DNA of 64,000 nucleotides from Dactylorhiza incarnata (GCA_033032865.1 JAWHQI010000166.1:744001-808000), one strand, 5' to 3'. Positions 22,484 through 33,778 are shown, numbered from the stretch's first letter. Notes: generated by a model not told the origin, from the letters alone. Numbers and translations are program-made.

Positions 22484-24035
22484 GAGATCAATGCGGAGTA
22501 TTTAGCTATGATGAGCATTATTTGTGATATCTGTGATCAGATCAGAGCTGAGCCGGGGAAGGATGCTTCTTTAGCCCCTATATTCTGAACTCTTGAGGAC
22601 GGATCTTCTGAGAAATACACACTGAATGATGACCTCGTTCATTTCCATAACAGACTATATATTTTTGCAGGAGATGGGATCTCGATATAATGAGAGAGGC
22701 TCACAACACCAAATATTTGGTGCATCTCGGGATCGCCAAGATGTATCCAGATTTGCGGAGGACTATGTTCTAGCCAGGAATGAAGAGGGACGTCACCCAG
22801 TTTATCACACACTGCGAGGCATGCCAAAGAGTGAAGGCATAATGCATGAGTCCCGATGGTTTATTGCAGCTGTTGCCCATTCCTGAGTGGAAGTTCGTGG
22901 ACATATCTATGGATTTTGTTCACAGTCTACCTTGCTACAGGAGTGACTTTGTCTGGGTGATAGTAGACAGATTGACGAAGGTCACCAAAATTATTTTGAT
23001 CAGGAAGGATACACATGTCGATGTTTTGGTGCAACTCTTCGTGGAGAAGTTTGTCAGATATCAATGGGTGCCCAAAACTATCATTTCAGACTGAAATGGT
23101 CGTTTCACCTCCAGGAAGGGGAGGGTAGTACATGCTTACCTAAGATTTCAATTGGCTTTCAGAACAACCTTTCATCTTCAGACTGATGGCCAGATGGAGA
23201 GGACGATCAAGACAATGGAGGACCTTTTGCGACTATGCGTCTTGGATCGAGGAGAGTCGTGGGAGAGACCTCTACGCATGTTAGAATTCTCCTACAACGA
23301 TAGCCATCAGGAGAGCATCAGTATGGATCCATATGAGGCATTATACGGTAGGAGGTGCATGATGCCTCTATCTTGGGTCGAGGATGAGGATCCAAAGGCA
23401 CCAGGGTGGAGTACATTGATGAAATAGATGTGGTGATTCAGTTGATTTAGGATCGCATGCTCGAGGATCAGAGCCGGTAGGCAAAGTTCTATGATGCGAG
23501 ACACTATATGGTGGAGTTCCAGGTGGGAGATAAAGTGTTCTTAAAGATCAGACCGATGCATGGTGTGTCTCGTGTTTGGAGGAAGAAGAAGCTCAGCCCT
23601 CGATATATGGGGCCATATACTATCTTGGAGTGGATCGGCCCCTTGGCTTATAGGATGGAGCTACCACCAGAATTGGAAAACCTGCAAGACGTCTTCCATG
23701 TATCCTCCCTTCAGAGAGCATTGCTTTGTCCCGACCAGTACATCAGGTCTACATCTAGCCCCATGGCATCTGATAGATCCGTTCATTTAGAGCCCAGACG
23801 GAAAGTGGATACTGTGACCCGAGTGCTGTGGCGAAAGAGTGTTCCGTTGGTAAAGGTCCTGTGGTCCAACCATGGGCAAGAGGAGTCCACATGGGAGACT
23901 ATGGACCTCATGCAACAATGCTATCCATGATTATTTTCCCTAGGTATAATCTGGACTAGCTTTTCATACCTCATACTTCAACACCCGTAGCCTTAATCTC
24001 AATTTTGAGGACGATTTTTTTTTGTTTATTGGATT
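22484..24035 (+). pseudogene. Chromovirus integrase and chromodomain, continued after the Athila insertion
   Basis: The first five bases are the GAGAT duplication; pol then continues from 10436 (compare 1200-2740). Integrase frames are 22846-23094, 23152-23427 and 23508-23930. Visible are CEACQRVKA near 22815, SMDFVHSL near 22910, a TGA at 23092-23094 immediately after ISD (one C-to-T change from CGA), and MERTIKTMED near 23190. The last frame has the GPY/F-like YMGPYTI and ends in VKVLWSNHGQEESTWE, the chromodomain tail of Tekay-type chromoviruses. Stops and frameshifts near 22588, 23430 and 23455 make it non-functional. About 100 bp of non-coding sequence lead to the 3' LTR. Confidence 0.87.
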
Positions 24036-24271
24036 TGTAACATCCCAATTTGAACTAGACCCCTTAACTAACATGTATAACTTTGATTTGGCTTGGACAA
24101 GGTAGTATTCCTAAGCCCCTAATGTTACCATGTATGAGTCATGATCAACGTGAGTGGGTGTAACACCCCACTTCCTAATGGTAAAGAATCAAGTGAAAAA
24201 TGGTAGCAGAACACTATCGTCGCATGTTAGTTTTTACCGCCAGTGGTAACTCTGTTGACTAAAAGAGTTAG
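24036..24271 (+). mobile_element. Chromovirus 3' LTR, fragment 1
   Basis: Begins TGTAACATCCCAATTTG and matches 2743-2975 of the left LTR, ending in GTTAG, where the SIRE-like cluster is inserted. The next fragment starts at 46228. Confidence 0.85.
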
Positions 24272-24299
24272 TGTTACAATAGGGGTGTCTTCACCTAGA

Positions 24300-24323
24300 G
24301 GGGGGGGGGGGGGGGGGGGGGGG
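24300..24323. repeat. G24 homopolymer in LTR A1
   Basis: A run of 24 G flanked by CACCTAGA on the left and TGATTAGGTG on the right, so CACCTA and TAGGTG can pair around it. Runs at the same site in other LTRs here have 6 to 17 G. Confidence 0.9.
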
Positions 24324-25112
24324 TGATTAGGTGATGCCGGCTATTTAAAATCTTTTGCGGAATAATAGAGATGAGATCACAGCACACACAACAAGCACAA
24401 CAGAGACACATTGATTTATAGTGGTTCCCCAAGATGATGAGTCATTGGGTATGTCCATTGTCCCCCTTCAATTATTTAGCAGCTTGCTAGACTCGACAAT
24501 CTCCTCCAAACTCAGATCCGCAGATTTTATAACTCATGTCCTGCAAGATCATACACTCAGAAGTCCAGTCAAACTTCCTACAACTCAGAGACCACCATCT
24601 CCTACCTCAGATCCCGCAAGATCCTACACTCAGAAGCACTCCAACTTCCTACCTTAGATACCACCGTCTCCTACGCTCAGGCTTGGACAGAGCCCTACAA
24701 CTCAGATTCCACTTGAGGAATCCTACAGTTCAGATCTATAACAGAGATCCTACAAGTTATAAAGTTTTGGTTACAAAAATTTTTATAGACTCAGATTGAT
24801 TTGCTTGAAAGAGTTGGAGTATTCTTGAAGCCTTGGTGAAGATTGGTTTCTTCTGGAGTCTAGTTGCAGCTGATGAAGATGATGAACTGAAAATTCTTCT
24901 GCACAGACAGACTCTTCTTTTTGCTAAGAGATCCTTGATCTACAACAACAACTTCTATCGACCTTTATTTCTTGGAAAAGATGTGAGATATTTCTCTTTT
25001 AGGTTCGTCTTCTCCTTCCTTAAGCTTTTTAATAGAACGGTACTTGAACGACGGAAAAGCTTTTCTTTAGATTAGTAGATTAGCGCATTAGGGTTTACAA
25101 TGCCAATGCATT

Positions 25113-25122
25113 CCCTTTTATA
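25113..25122 (-). promoter_or_regulatory. TATA box of LTR A1
   Basis: The minus strand reads CTTATAAAAGGGAATGC, a good TATA box with a downstream CG-poor leader. U3 repeats are upstream of it (to the right on the + strand). The same box recurs in LTR A4 near 43915-43925. Confidence 0.65.
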
Positions 25123-25279
25123 AGACATGAATGTCTAATGGTCGATTCTGGGACTAATATAATATTTGAGATTTCTTTCCTTAGAAGACGTGATTCATCG
25201 ACTCAATATGCTGTGACAATTAATGACAAGATGCCAAAACTGCGCTATAATTTGAATTCACAGCTTCTAGTTGACCGGC

Positions 25280-26520
25280 TAGATGTCTAGTCGAATCTGC
25301 TTCTTCTAGACGATTCAGCGCTATATGGCTTTGCTTCAGTTTCTTCTGCACGAATCATTTAGATGCCTTGATGCCCTTGAAGAGGATTTAACATAAGCAT
25401 TCTTCTGGATGAATCGTCTACACAAATCGTCTTGGTGACTGATAGCTTCCAAGATGATATTTCAAGCTTTGTTCTTCTAGACGATTTGTCTGCATGACTT
25501 CTTCAAAACGATAAATCACTCTTCAGCCTTCTAGCAGATTCGTCAACACGACTCGACTAAACCATTATTTAATGCGATACTTCATTCTTCAACACGATTT
25601 TTCTGTATACAAATGAAGATCAAGTTCTTCTAGCTGATTTGTCTTGATGCTTTTGAAATGTCTTCTTGGTTCCTCGACGATGTTTCGAGTGACCAATACG
25701 ATAATTGACATAGTCAATATTCTTCCTTTACATAAACCCTCAGTAGAGTCTTCGATTCATCTTAATACTTCTTTAGCCTTCTTCAAAATGATACCTGACT
25801 ACTTGTAGACAAATCGACTTGATATCTATGAAATGCCGTCTTTGATCCTCGATGATAATTCGAGTCACAAAGATGATAAATGACTTAGTCGATTTCTCTT
25901 TCATATAAATACTCAGTAGAGTTTTCAAGCCAAGTTCTTCTACACGATTCTTTAGCTTATGCCTTCTGGTCGAATTTCTTCTACACGATTCTTTAGCTTA
26001 TGTCTTCTGGTCGAATTCTTCTACACGATTTGGCTGGATAGCTCTTTATAATATTCAAGCCAATATAGAGTTCTCATGATCATGTCGTTTTGGTGTTTAT
26101 GAAAGGCCGTCTTGGCTCCTCGATGACATTTCGAGTGACCAAGATGATAATTGACTTGGCCTCTTTATTCTTTCATGTTACTCCTTTAGACTATTCACAT
26201 CATACTTCTACGTCGATACGAAGGTGTACATGAAGCCTTGTAAAGATGATATTGTCTTGCAGAGTATCTTACCAAGACGATATCGAGTTCTTCACTCGAC
26301 AATATTTATATCTTCATTCGACGCTACTGAGACTTACCAAGATGATATTTAGACTTACCAAGATGATATTTGCCTTAGTTAATTTCTGAGTTTCTGCCTT
26401 AGATATATCTTGGTACTTGTAGGCGAATTGTCTTAATACTTAAGAGACGTCATCTTGGTTCCTCAACGATATTTCGAGTGACCAAGAAGATATTTGCCTT
26501 AGCCATTTTCTGACGTTCAC
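25280..26520 (-). repeat. U3 dyad repeat field of LTR A1
   Basis: Repeated modules of the type GTCTTGGTTCCTCGACGAT-ATTTCGAGTGACCAAGATGATAATTGACTTAGCC occur near 25665, 25850, 26110 and 26450. Within them TCTTGGTTCCTCGA pairs with TCGAGTGACCAAGA. Between them are many CTTCTAGACGATTTGTC-like words. The same field recurs in A3, A4 and A5. Confidence 0.75.
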
Positions 26521-26807
26521 AACTTACTCCCTTTGCTCTAGCTGACTTGATATACTTATATTCTTGTTGATACTGGGTTAGTGTCAAGTTTAATATAGTC
26601 TAGATCATAGGTTGACATGGTATTTTGCACAATAAGGGATTACATTGGTAAAACTGTCTTATGACACAAAGTATAGTCCTGTTTGACATGCATTATCATG
26701 TACCTGAAATTACTTAAAAAGAAAACAAATTCATCAAATACAGATGTGTTCATCTATATTATGAGGGCCTTTTCAAATCAGTAACATTGTGGGCACTGTT
26801 CCCAACA

Positions 26808-27429
26808 ATCAGTAACATTGTGGATAGATGGAACTACATTTGCCCCCTTTAATACACATCAAAATTTAAGTGCTCTTTTTCTTGTCATCTGTTTCTGCCT
26901 TTTCTTTCCCAGACAATCTCCTCTTCTTCTGTTGACTTTTTTCAGCTGCCGGTTGAGTGCATTCTGGAGATTGTGCTGGACTGCTACTGGTAGGAAGTGC
27001 ATTAACTACCCAAGTTGATTGATGAGCACCAACCTTGCCCCCCATTATGACTTCATAAAATATGAATTTGTGGAGGTTCAGGGAGATTTCATCTATCTTC
27101 TTAACCAGTGCATTATTGGCTTGAGTCTGGCTGTTCAGAAATTTGCTCACTATGTTACTTTGATTTTCAGCCAGCCTCTTTGTGAGAAAGTCTACTGCAC
27201 TTTGCAGATTGCCTTCAGATCTTTCTTGAGATTCCATGATGGAATCCATTCTTGTACCTAGATTGCAAGTCTTTCATATTGCAGTCTACTGCTGCTCCCA
27301 CCTTGGTGAACCAACCAGTAATTTGACTATTTATATGTGCAATGTCTGATTTCATTTCTCTCATTTGGGCAGATAGGTCTTCATGCATGTCCTTCACGAT
27401 ATCATCTACATAAGACTGAAAGTGAAGCA
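26808..27429 (-). pseudogene. C-terminal part of an env-like ORF, SIRE-type
   Basis: Two overlapping minus-strand frames, 27430-27215 and 27249-26866, are one protein with a frameshift near 27240. The reading has a heptad-like helical segment (SYVDDIVKDMHEDLSAQMREM and the region AVDFLTKRLAENQ) and a Lys/Ser/Gln-rich tail. It sits directly upstream of a 3' LTR, where SIRE/Maximus elements carry an env-like ORF of unknown function. A GGGGGCAAAT purine tract on the minus strand near 26838-26847 may be the PPT. The ORF is cut on its 5' side by LTR A2 at 27430. The env label is inferred from position and coiled-coil character; no signal peptide or membrane segment is visible. Confidence 0.5.
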
Positions 27430-28690
27430 TGTTAGAACATGGATGTCTTCACCTATAGGGGGGGGGGGGTGACTAGGTGATGCCTGCTATTTAATAGTTT
27501 TGCGGAATAATAATTATAGCACAGCACACACAACAAGCAAACCATAGACATAGGAATTTATAGTGGTTCCCCAAGAAATGAGTCTCTGGGTTCATCCATT
27601 GTCCCCCTCCACCTATCTAGCAGCTTGCTATACTCGGCCAAACTCCGTCAATCTCAGATCCACATATGTTACAACTCAGATCCCGCAAGGCCCTACACTC
27701 AGAAGTCCTGTCCGACTTCCTACCTCAGAGACCACCGTCTCTTAACTTAGATCCCGCAAGATCCTACACTCAGAAGCACTCCGACTTCCTACCTGAGAGA
27801 CCACTGTCTCCTACGCTTTGGCTTGGACAGAGCCCTACAACTCAGATCCCACTTAAGGAATCCTGCAGTTCAGATCTCTAGCAGAGATCCTACAAGATAT
27901 AAGTTTCTGTTAGGAAATTTTTCTATAGACTCAGAATGATTTGCTTTAATGCGCTGGAGTCTTCTTTAAGCCTTGATAGAAATAAGCTTCTTCTAGAATC
28001 TGCTTGCAGCTGAAGAAGAAGATGAACAGTGAAACCTTCTATACAACTAAGCTCTTCTTTTTGCTGATAATCCTTGATCAACAACAACAACAACAACAAC
28101 TTCTTTTGACCTTTCTCTTAGGAGAAGATATAAGATATATCTTTAGTTCCTCTTCTCCTTTCTTAAGCTTTCCAATGGAACAGTAATGGCAGAACATCTT
28201 TTCTTTTTAATAAGTCTATTCATATTATTTTCTCTCTCTACTTTCTTGCTTGCTCGCTGTTAGGGGTTGCAATGGCATCGCATTCCCTTTTAAAATACAC
28301 AATTGCTTAACAATTGATTCTGGGACTAACATAATGTCAAAGATTTCCTGCCATCGAAGACATGTTTCATTGGCTCAATCCTCGATATCAATTAATGACT
28401 AGACGCCAAAAACTGTGCTATAATTTGAATTCACGGCTTCTGGTCGATCGACTAGATTTTTAGTCGAATTTGCTTCTTCTGGATGATTCAGCGCTATACA
28501 GCTTTGCCCTTGTTTCTTCTGCTACGAATCGTCCAGATTCCTTGAAATCCTTTAAGATGATTTGTTAAAGGCATTCTTCTGGACAAATCGTTTAAATGAA
28601 TCATCTTGGTGACTGATAGCTCCAAGACGATATTTCAACCATTGTTCTACTAGACGATTTGTCTGCACGATTTCATCAAGATGATAAGTT
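27430..28690 (-). repeat. LTR A2, truncated SIRE-like LTR
   Basis: Starts TGTTAGAACATGGATGTC and follows LTR A1 through the G run (12 G near 27458), the TATA region and the first U3 repeats. It stops at about 28690 inside ATGATAAGTT. It covers the minus-strand 3' half of the LTR; the rest may be A3 (38937-40287), but the two overlap by about 137 bp. Confidence 0.8.
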
Positions 28691-29392
28691 GGGCTTTACT
28701 CAACCCTAGCACTGTAACTCTTAATAGGCTATCATTTACCCTAGTCTTATCGCATTTCCCAAAGTGCTCAAATGGGGTTATGAATAGAACTCCGCCAGCT
28801 CTCTTTGCATAATGGGAGTAGGTTCAGAGAGAACTTACTTGAGCCCGGACGAGGTCAACAATCCAATGGCCGACTTGATTTCTTCATCTGCTTTGTCGAA
28901 TTCGATTCGAACTAGCTCATAACTGATATTACAGGGATCATCACTCTTTTTAGGCGCCATTCTGAGAAAGTGTAGCGAAAGGAAGAAGGTCGCAGCAGCA
29001 ACAACGCGAGAGTACCTTTTTGGTTTTTGATGACTTAGGGCAAATTAAGAACTAAACTGTTTCTAAGCATTTAACCTTTATATATACTATATTCTGAGAA
29101 TGTCAAAAGTCGTGTACCTTGGTGCTTTTATTAAACCCCTTGATCAACTGTTGGACGGTTGTAACGAACGATCCAATATTAGACACTTTTAGTGTGTCCG
29201 ATGCGCATCTAAGACAACATGCTGTCAATGTCGGCTTGATCACCCTTCGATATGGCTTATATGCCATCTTGTGTACTCGACGACATAGCCCAAAGTTGCA
29301 CTTTGCTCTGCATTTTGAGGCTTTAATTTCTGCAGGAAGCTTGCTAGCATGCATAAGTACTATTATAAGCCATTGGTAAAACATTGATATGC
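28691..29392 (-). pseudogene. Spacer and N-terminal part of an env-like ORF downstream of copia pol
   Basis: Reading the minus strand downstream of RNase H (which ends at 29393) there is about 430 bp of spacer without a convincing gene; a 93-codon frame at 29384-29103 resembles nothing I know. At 28961 an ATG opens MAPKKSDDPCNISYEL and about 40 more codons, then stops. The MAPKK start and the position after pol fit the env-like ORF of SIRE-type elements. The sequence is cut at 28690 by truncated LTR A2. Assignment is tentative. Confidence 0.4.
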
Positions 29393-31508
29393 CTACTCTA
29401 TGTTCAACATACCAAGCTCAAATTTAAAGAAGTTTAATTTAGCTTCATCAAGGGGCTTAATGAAGATATCTGCTACTTGATTATCAGTGAGGACAAACTC
29501 AAGGCAAATATCTTCCTTTTCAACATACTCTCTAATAAAGTGATATCTGATCTCAATGTGTTTAGTCTTGCTGTGTGACACAAGGTTCTTAGCAATTGAA
29601 ATTGCACTGGAAGAATTATAATACATTGCTATTTTCTTTTCTTGATGTTGTAGTCTTCTAGTGTTGAATCCATAGCAGCTGAGCACATCAACTCCCACCT
29701 GAGATATACTCTGATTCAGCTGTGGAAATTGCTACACTTTTTTGCTTCTTGCTGCTCCAAGAGATCAACCTCTTCCCTAGAAACTGACAGGTACCATAGG
29801 TACTTTTCCTGTCTTCTTTGCAACCTTTTAAATTGGCTGAGCTCTTCTTGCATGACCATGATCCTAGAAGGATCTTAATTTGCTTCTTCAAATTTCTTGG
29901 GCTCAATCTGAGAGAGAAAGCTCAGGTAGAGTGCTTCATTTTGGGAACTTCTTCTAGTTCTAACTCCTTGACCTATCTCTCCAATCATTTGGCTTCTTGG
30001 ATGATCCTTTTGGTGCTTCCAAGATGGTGGCAGTGCTCCTTGTACTTCAGCATTAGCTGTACCAGCTATCATTTGTCCAAGTGTTGTTTCTTGTTCTTCT
30101 CCTTGGATTAGTTCTTTGTCTTCAATGTTCAGATCTGGAGAGGTTAATTCTTCCAAGCATAGATCCTTCATCTTCAGATCTGTACCTACACCATTAGAAG
30201 AACTAGACAAGCCTTGATGAATCAAACTTGTCTCATCAAATACAACATGTACTGATTCTTCTACAACATGGGTTTTCTTGTTGAATATTATATAGGCCTT
30301 GTTGTGGCTACTATATCTAACAAAAACTCCCTCAAAACATTTCTCAGCAAACTTAGTTAGATTATATTTTCCATTATTCAGGACATAAAATTTACATCCA
30401 AAGATTCTAAAGTAAGATAGATTTTGTTTTCTGCCCTTCATTAGTTCATAAGGAGTTTTCTTTTGACTTTTCATGATAGAGGCTCTATTTTGCATATGAC
30501 AAGTTGTGTTGACTGCTTCGGCCCAAAAGTATTCTGGTAGTGAAGAGTCACTCAACATTGTTCTTCCATCATCTATTAAAGTCCTATTTTTCCTCTCAGC
30601 AACTCCATTCGGCTGTGGTGTTCTTGGAGAAGAGAATTCTTGAAAGATACCTTGTTCTTTGCAGAAATTTGTCATGGTTTAGACTGAAATTCTGTCACAT
30701 GGTTGCTTCTGATTTTGACCACAAAACAACTCTTTTCATTCTGAATTTGCTTGACAAATGAAGCAAAGACATCCAATGTACCAGACTTTCTCTTGATAAA
30801 GAATACTCAAGCATATCTGGAGAAGTCATCAACAATCACAAGGGTGTATAATTTTCTTCCTAAACTCTGAATTAGCATGGGACCAAATAAGTCCATATGC
30901 AATAAACAAAGGCATCTCTCTGAATCTTTGGAACCTATGCTTTTAAAGGTGGTCTTGGTTTGCTAGCCATCTAACAAGCATGACAAATACCCTCTTTAAT
31001 GCATGTAAGTTTAGGTCCATTTCTAACTAAATCTTTTGAAAAGAATTTGTTGATTGTCATATAGTTCATGTGAGCAAGCCTCTTGTGCCATTGTACACAG
31101 AGAGACTCTCTTTCTCATCTACTACAAGACAAATAGTTGTAATTGAATCTAAGCATAAGAAATTTAAACAATGCACATTTCTACTCCTAGTTCCTGATAA
31201 CATTATCTCAAGATCAACTGGGTTCTTAATCAGATACTTCTCCTTGTGGAATTCAATCACATGGTAAAGATCACAAAGTTGGCTTATGCTTATAAGGTTA
31301 TGTTGTAACTGTAACGGTCTCCCTAGCATACAGCTCGCAAGGACGACCGCCGGCACCCCCAGCATCCAGCTCGAAAGGGTTAAGCCTAACCAAATGGGCT
31401 GCAACCCATGCACCCCAACCCCTCTCTGTCCCACCACAGGGCCCAGCGGGTTGTTGGAGGCCGCATCCCCCCTTTGATGAGAATTGAGCCAGTTAAGCGG
31501 CAGCGCGT

Positions 31509-31572
31509 GGACTTCCCAGGAGGTCACCCATCCCAGAATTGCTCCAGCCCAAGCACGCTTAACTATGGAGTA
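31509..31572 (-). other. 5S rRNA-derived segment, left arm
   Basis: On the minus strand it reads TTAAGCGTGCTTGGGC and, further on, GGATGGGTGACCTCCTGGGA-like words of the plant 5S gene, covering the box A, intermediate element and box C region. Only the 3' half of 5S is represented. It points outward from the palindrome centre. Confidence 0.8.
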
Positions 31573-31623
31573 CTTTCACTTCTCATCACCAACTGAGAGC
31601 TCAATTGGTGATGAGAAGTGAAA

Positions 31624-31688
31624 GTACTCCATAGTTAAGCGTGCTTGGGCTGGAGTAGTCATGTGATGGGTGACCTCCTGGGAAGTCC
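31624..31688 (+). other. 5S rRNA-derived segment, right arm
   Basis: On the + strand, GTTAAGCGTGCTTGGGC (31635-31651) and GATGGGTGACCTCCTGGGAA (near 31665-31684) match plant 5S rRNA with a few changes in between. It mirrors the left-arm copy and points outward, so the element would have two divergent pol III-type internal promoters if still functional. Confidence 0.82.
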
Positions 31689-32157
31689 CTTCGCTGCTGC
31701 TTAACTGAATCATTTCTCATGAAAAGGGGGACTGCGGTCTCCAACAACCCACTGTGCCTAGTGGTGGGACAGAGAGGGGTTGGGGTGCATGGGCTGCAGC
31801 CCATTTGGTTAGGCTGAACCCTTTCGAGCTGGATGCTGGGGGTGCCGGCGGTCGTCCTTGCGAGCTGTATGCTGGGGAGACCGTTACAGTAACCCTTCTA
31901 CATAAGCTACTTTTGTGATAGAGACCATGCCATTGGTGATCATATCATAGCCGATAATGATTCCTTTGTCAGATCCACCAAATATTACTTTGGCTTCATG
32001 TTCCACAAAGGTAAAATTCTTCAATTGTATTCTTGTTCCAGTCATGTGCCTGAAACACCACTATCCAAATACCAGATTGGCATATTGATGGTCTTTGGAC
32101 ATACCTACAAAAACAAACTATTTCACCTTAGGAGCCCAAACATATTTGTGTCCTTGA

Positions 32158-32282
32158 AAGTGCACAGTGAGTCCTCTGAGTATTCTCTAGGGGGGGGGGG
32201 GGGGGGAGGGGGAATGAATAGAGTTTAAAAACTTTTCTACAAATTATGCACAGAACAATAAATTAAACTAACAACTATGCAT
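32158..32282 (-). repeat. Short LTR-end fragment with G17 run
   Basis: TTCTCTAG, G17, A, G5, then AATGAATAGAGTTT resembles the LTR edge at 63417-63480 (GGAGG, G run, TGAATAAGAGTTT). It separates fragment X from the RNase H end of element B. Origin uncertain. Confidence 0.4.
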
Positions 32283-33778
32283 TCAGATTTCCTTTCTATC
32301 ATCTTTGCTACCTGCAAAATCAGCATCTGAAAAACCAATTAGTTCAAAGTCATTGCTTCTCGGGTACCATAAGCCGAGATTTGGTGTACCCTTAAGGTAT
32401 CTCAAAATCCTCTTTGCAGGGGCATAATGAGATTCCTTATAGTTCACCTGATACCTGGCACAAACACATGTTGAAAACATTATATCAGGCCTACTGGCAG
32501 TAAGGTAGAGCAAGGACCCAATTATGCTTCTGTACTTGGTTTCATCAAAAGGTTTCCCTTTCTCATCCTTGTCCAGAGACATGCTTGAGCCCATTGGAGT
32601 CCTCATAGAGGTTGCACTCTCCATTCCAAATTTCTTAAGGAGCTCTTTGGTGAACTTCGTCTGAGAGATGAAAATTCCATCTTTAGATTGGTGCACCTGG
32701 AGTCCTAAGAAATATTTCAGCTCTCCATACTGCTCATTTCAAACTTACCTTGCATCAAGTTAGAAAACCTTTTGCAAAGTTTGTCATCTGTAGAGCCAAA
32801 AATAATATCATCAACATAAATTTGCACAAGCAAAATCTCGCCTTTCACTTCCCTAAGAAACAATGTCTTATCTATTGTTCCTCTTGTGAATTTGTTCTCA
32901 AGAAGGAACCTAGACAATGTCTCATACCAGGCTCGGGGTGCCTGTTTGAGACCATACAAAGCTTCATGTAAATAATATACATGATCAGGAAAGTTAGGAT
33001 CTGCAAAACCTGAAGGCTGAGCTACATATACTTCCTCTTTAAGGTCTCCATTCAGGAAGGCTGACTTCACATCCATCTGGAAATCCTTAAAGCCCTTATA
33101 TGCAGCATAGGCCAGAAATAATCTGATGGCTTCAAGTCTTTCTACTGGTGCAAAGGTCTGATCAAAATCAATCCCTTCTTCTTGCCTGTATCCTTGTGCA
33201 ACCAGTCTTGCTTTGTTCTTTGTAATGATGCCCTTTTCATCAAGCTTGTTCCGGTAGACTCATTTGGTTCCAATCACATTTTGTCCTTTGGGTCTTGGTA
33301 CTAACTCCCAAACTTTACATCTCTTGAATTGGTTGAGCTCTTTTTGCATAGCAAGGATCCAAGATGGATCGGTGTTTGCTTCTTCAAACTTCTTCGGCTC
33401 AATCTGTGAGAGAAAACTTAAATGTAAAACTTCGTTAGTTGTACCTCTTCTCGTTAGAACTCTGCTTGAAGGATCTCCGATAATTTGATCAGCTGGATGA
33501 TCTCTTGAATATCTGACTCCCAAGTTACTTGCATTTTCAGGAGCAACTTGAGGTTCAGCCACCTCTGGAACATCTTCTTCTTCATGAACTTCTTGTTCAT
33601 CTTCAGAGTGATATGAGATCTCTTCTGTCAACTTTGGTGCATCATCTGTGGTATTTACTCCATCTTTCGTAGTGAGTTCCTTTAGCTTTTCACCTGCATC
33701 TTCAATGAACACACTAGACGAGTTGCTATGCAGCAGGCTCGTCTCATCAAATACAACATGGACTATTTCTTCTACCAC
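32283..33778 (-). pseudogene. SIRE-like element B: integrase end, reverse transcriptase, partial RNase H
   Basis: Minus-strand frames 33778-33260, 33076-32717 and 32696-32283 are consecutive parts of copia pol with two frame breaks. Visible are SQIEPKKFEEAN with the RT lead-in WELVPRP (near 33300), [16 protein letters not shown] (33076), [12 protein letters not shown], and the catalytic YVDDIIFGS (near 32820-32795). RNase H begins with SRPDIMFSTCVCARYQ and GFSDADFAGS. Coding stops abruptly at DDRK (32290), before the conserved rest of RNase H. No RNase H end, env or 3' LTR of B follows here. Confidence 0.85.

Larger units (their letters stand above)
24272..26807 (-). repeat. LTR A1, outer 3' LTR of the SIRE-like cluster
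   Basis: 2536 bp, + strand TGTTACAATAGGGG...TTCCCAACA; on the minus strand it starts TGTTGGGAAC. Contains a G24 run at 24300-24323, a TATA box at 25113-25122 and a U3 repeat field at 25280-26520. The env-like 3' end of the internal region lies on its right, so it is a 3' LTR. Confidence 0.85.
31310..31888. mobile_element. 579-bp palindromic foldback element with 5S rRNA-derived arms
   Basis: Termini TGTAACGGTCTCC...GGAGACCGTTACA are perfect inverted repeats. GTAAC flanks both sides (31305-31309 and 31889-31893), a 5-bp target duplication. The left arm 31310-31590 and right arm 31607-31888 (281 and 282 nt) are almost perfect reverse complements around a 16-nt centre. Removing it rejoins the GAG-pre-integrase coding of fragment X. 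Both arms contain about 63 bp resembling plant 5S rRNA. TG...CA ends and 5-bp duplication are LTR-like. Cassandra TRIMs carry 5S sequence in their LTRs (established), but there the LTRs are direct repeats, not inverted. Confidence 0.88.
29393..32157 (-). pseudogene. Copia pol fragment X: protease, integrase and RNase H, without reverse transcriptase
   Basis: Minus-strand order: a WYLDSG protease motif near 32070-32055; a GAG-pre-integrase region with HNLISISQLCD (near 31300-31265); a degraded integrase core; the integrase frame 30675-29875 with the FSSPRTPQPNGVAERKNRTL segment; then, after a stop, QEELSQFKR. Immediately next is CKEDRKSTYGTCQFLG and the end of RNase H (29906-29688 and 29698-29393, with SISWSSKKQ-like and HSKTKHIEIRYH motifs). 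The whole RT and the first part of RNase H are missing at about 29815. The fragment is also interrupted by the palindrome at 31310-31888. Many stops lie between 31065 and 30680. Confidence 0.82.

Noticed and set aside
29103..29384. Minus-strand 93-codon frame between RNase H and the env-like start
   Set aside because: No recognisable motif, and the + strand is also open over almost the same stretch; chance openness is likely.
31509..31688. Functional 5S rRNA gene
   Set aside because: Only about 63 of 120 bp are present in each arm and the 5' half is missing, so this is 5S-derived sequence, not a gene.
31066..31804. Frames with PGGHPS and LNWLNSHQR segments, looking like small proteins
   Set aside because: They read through the palindromic 5S-bearing element; the reading is the same non-coding sequence on opposite strands.
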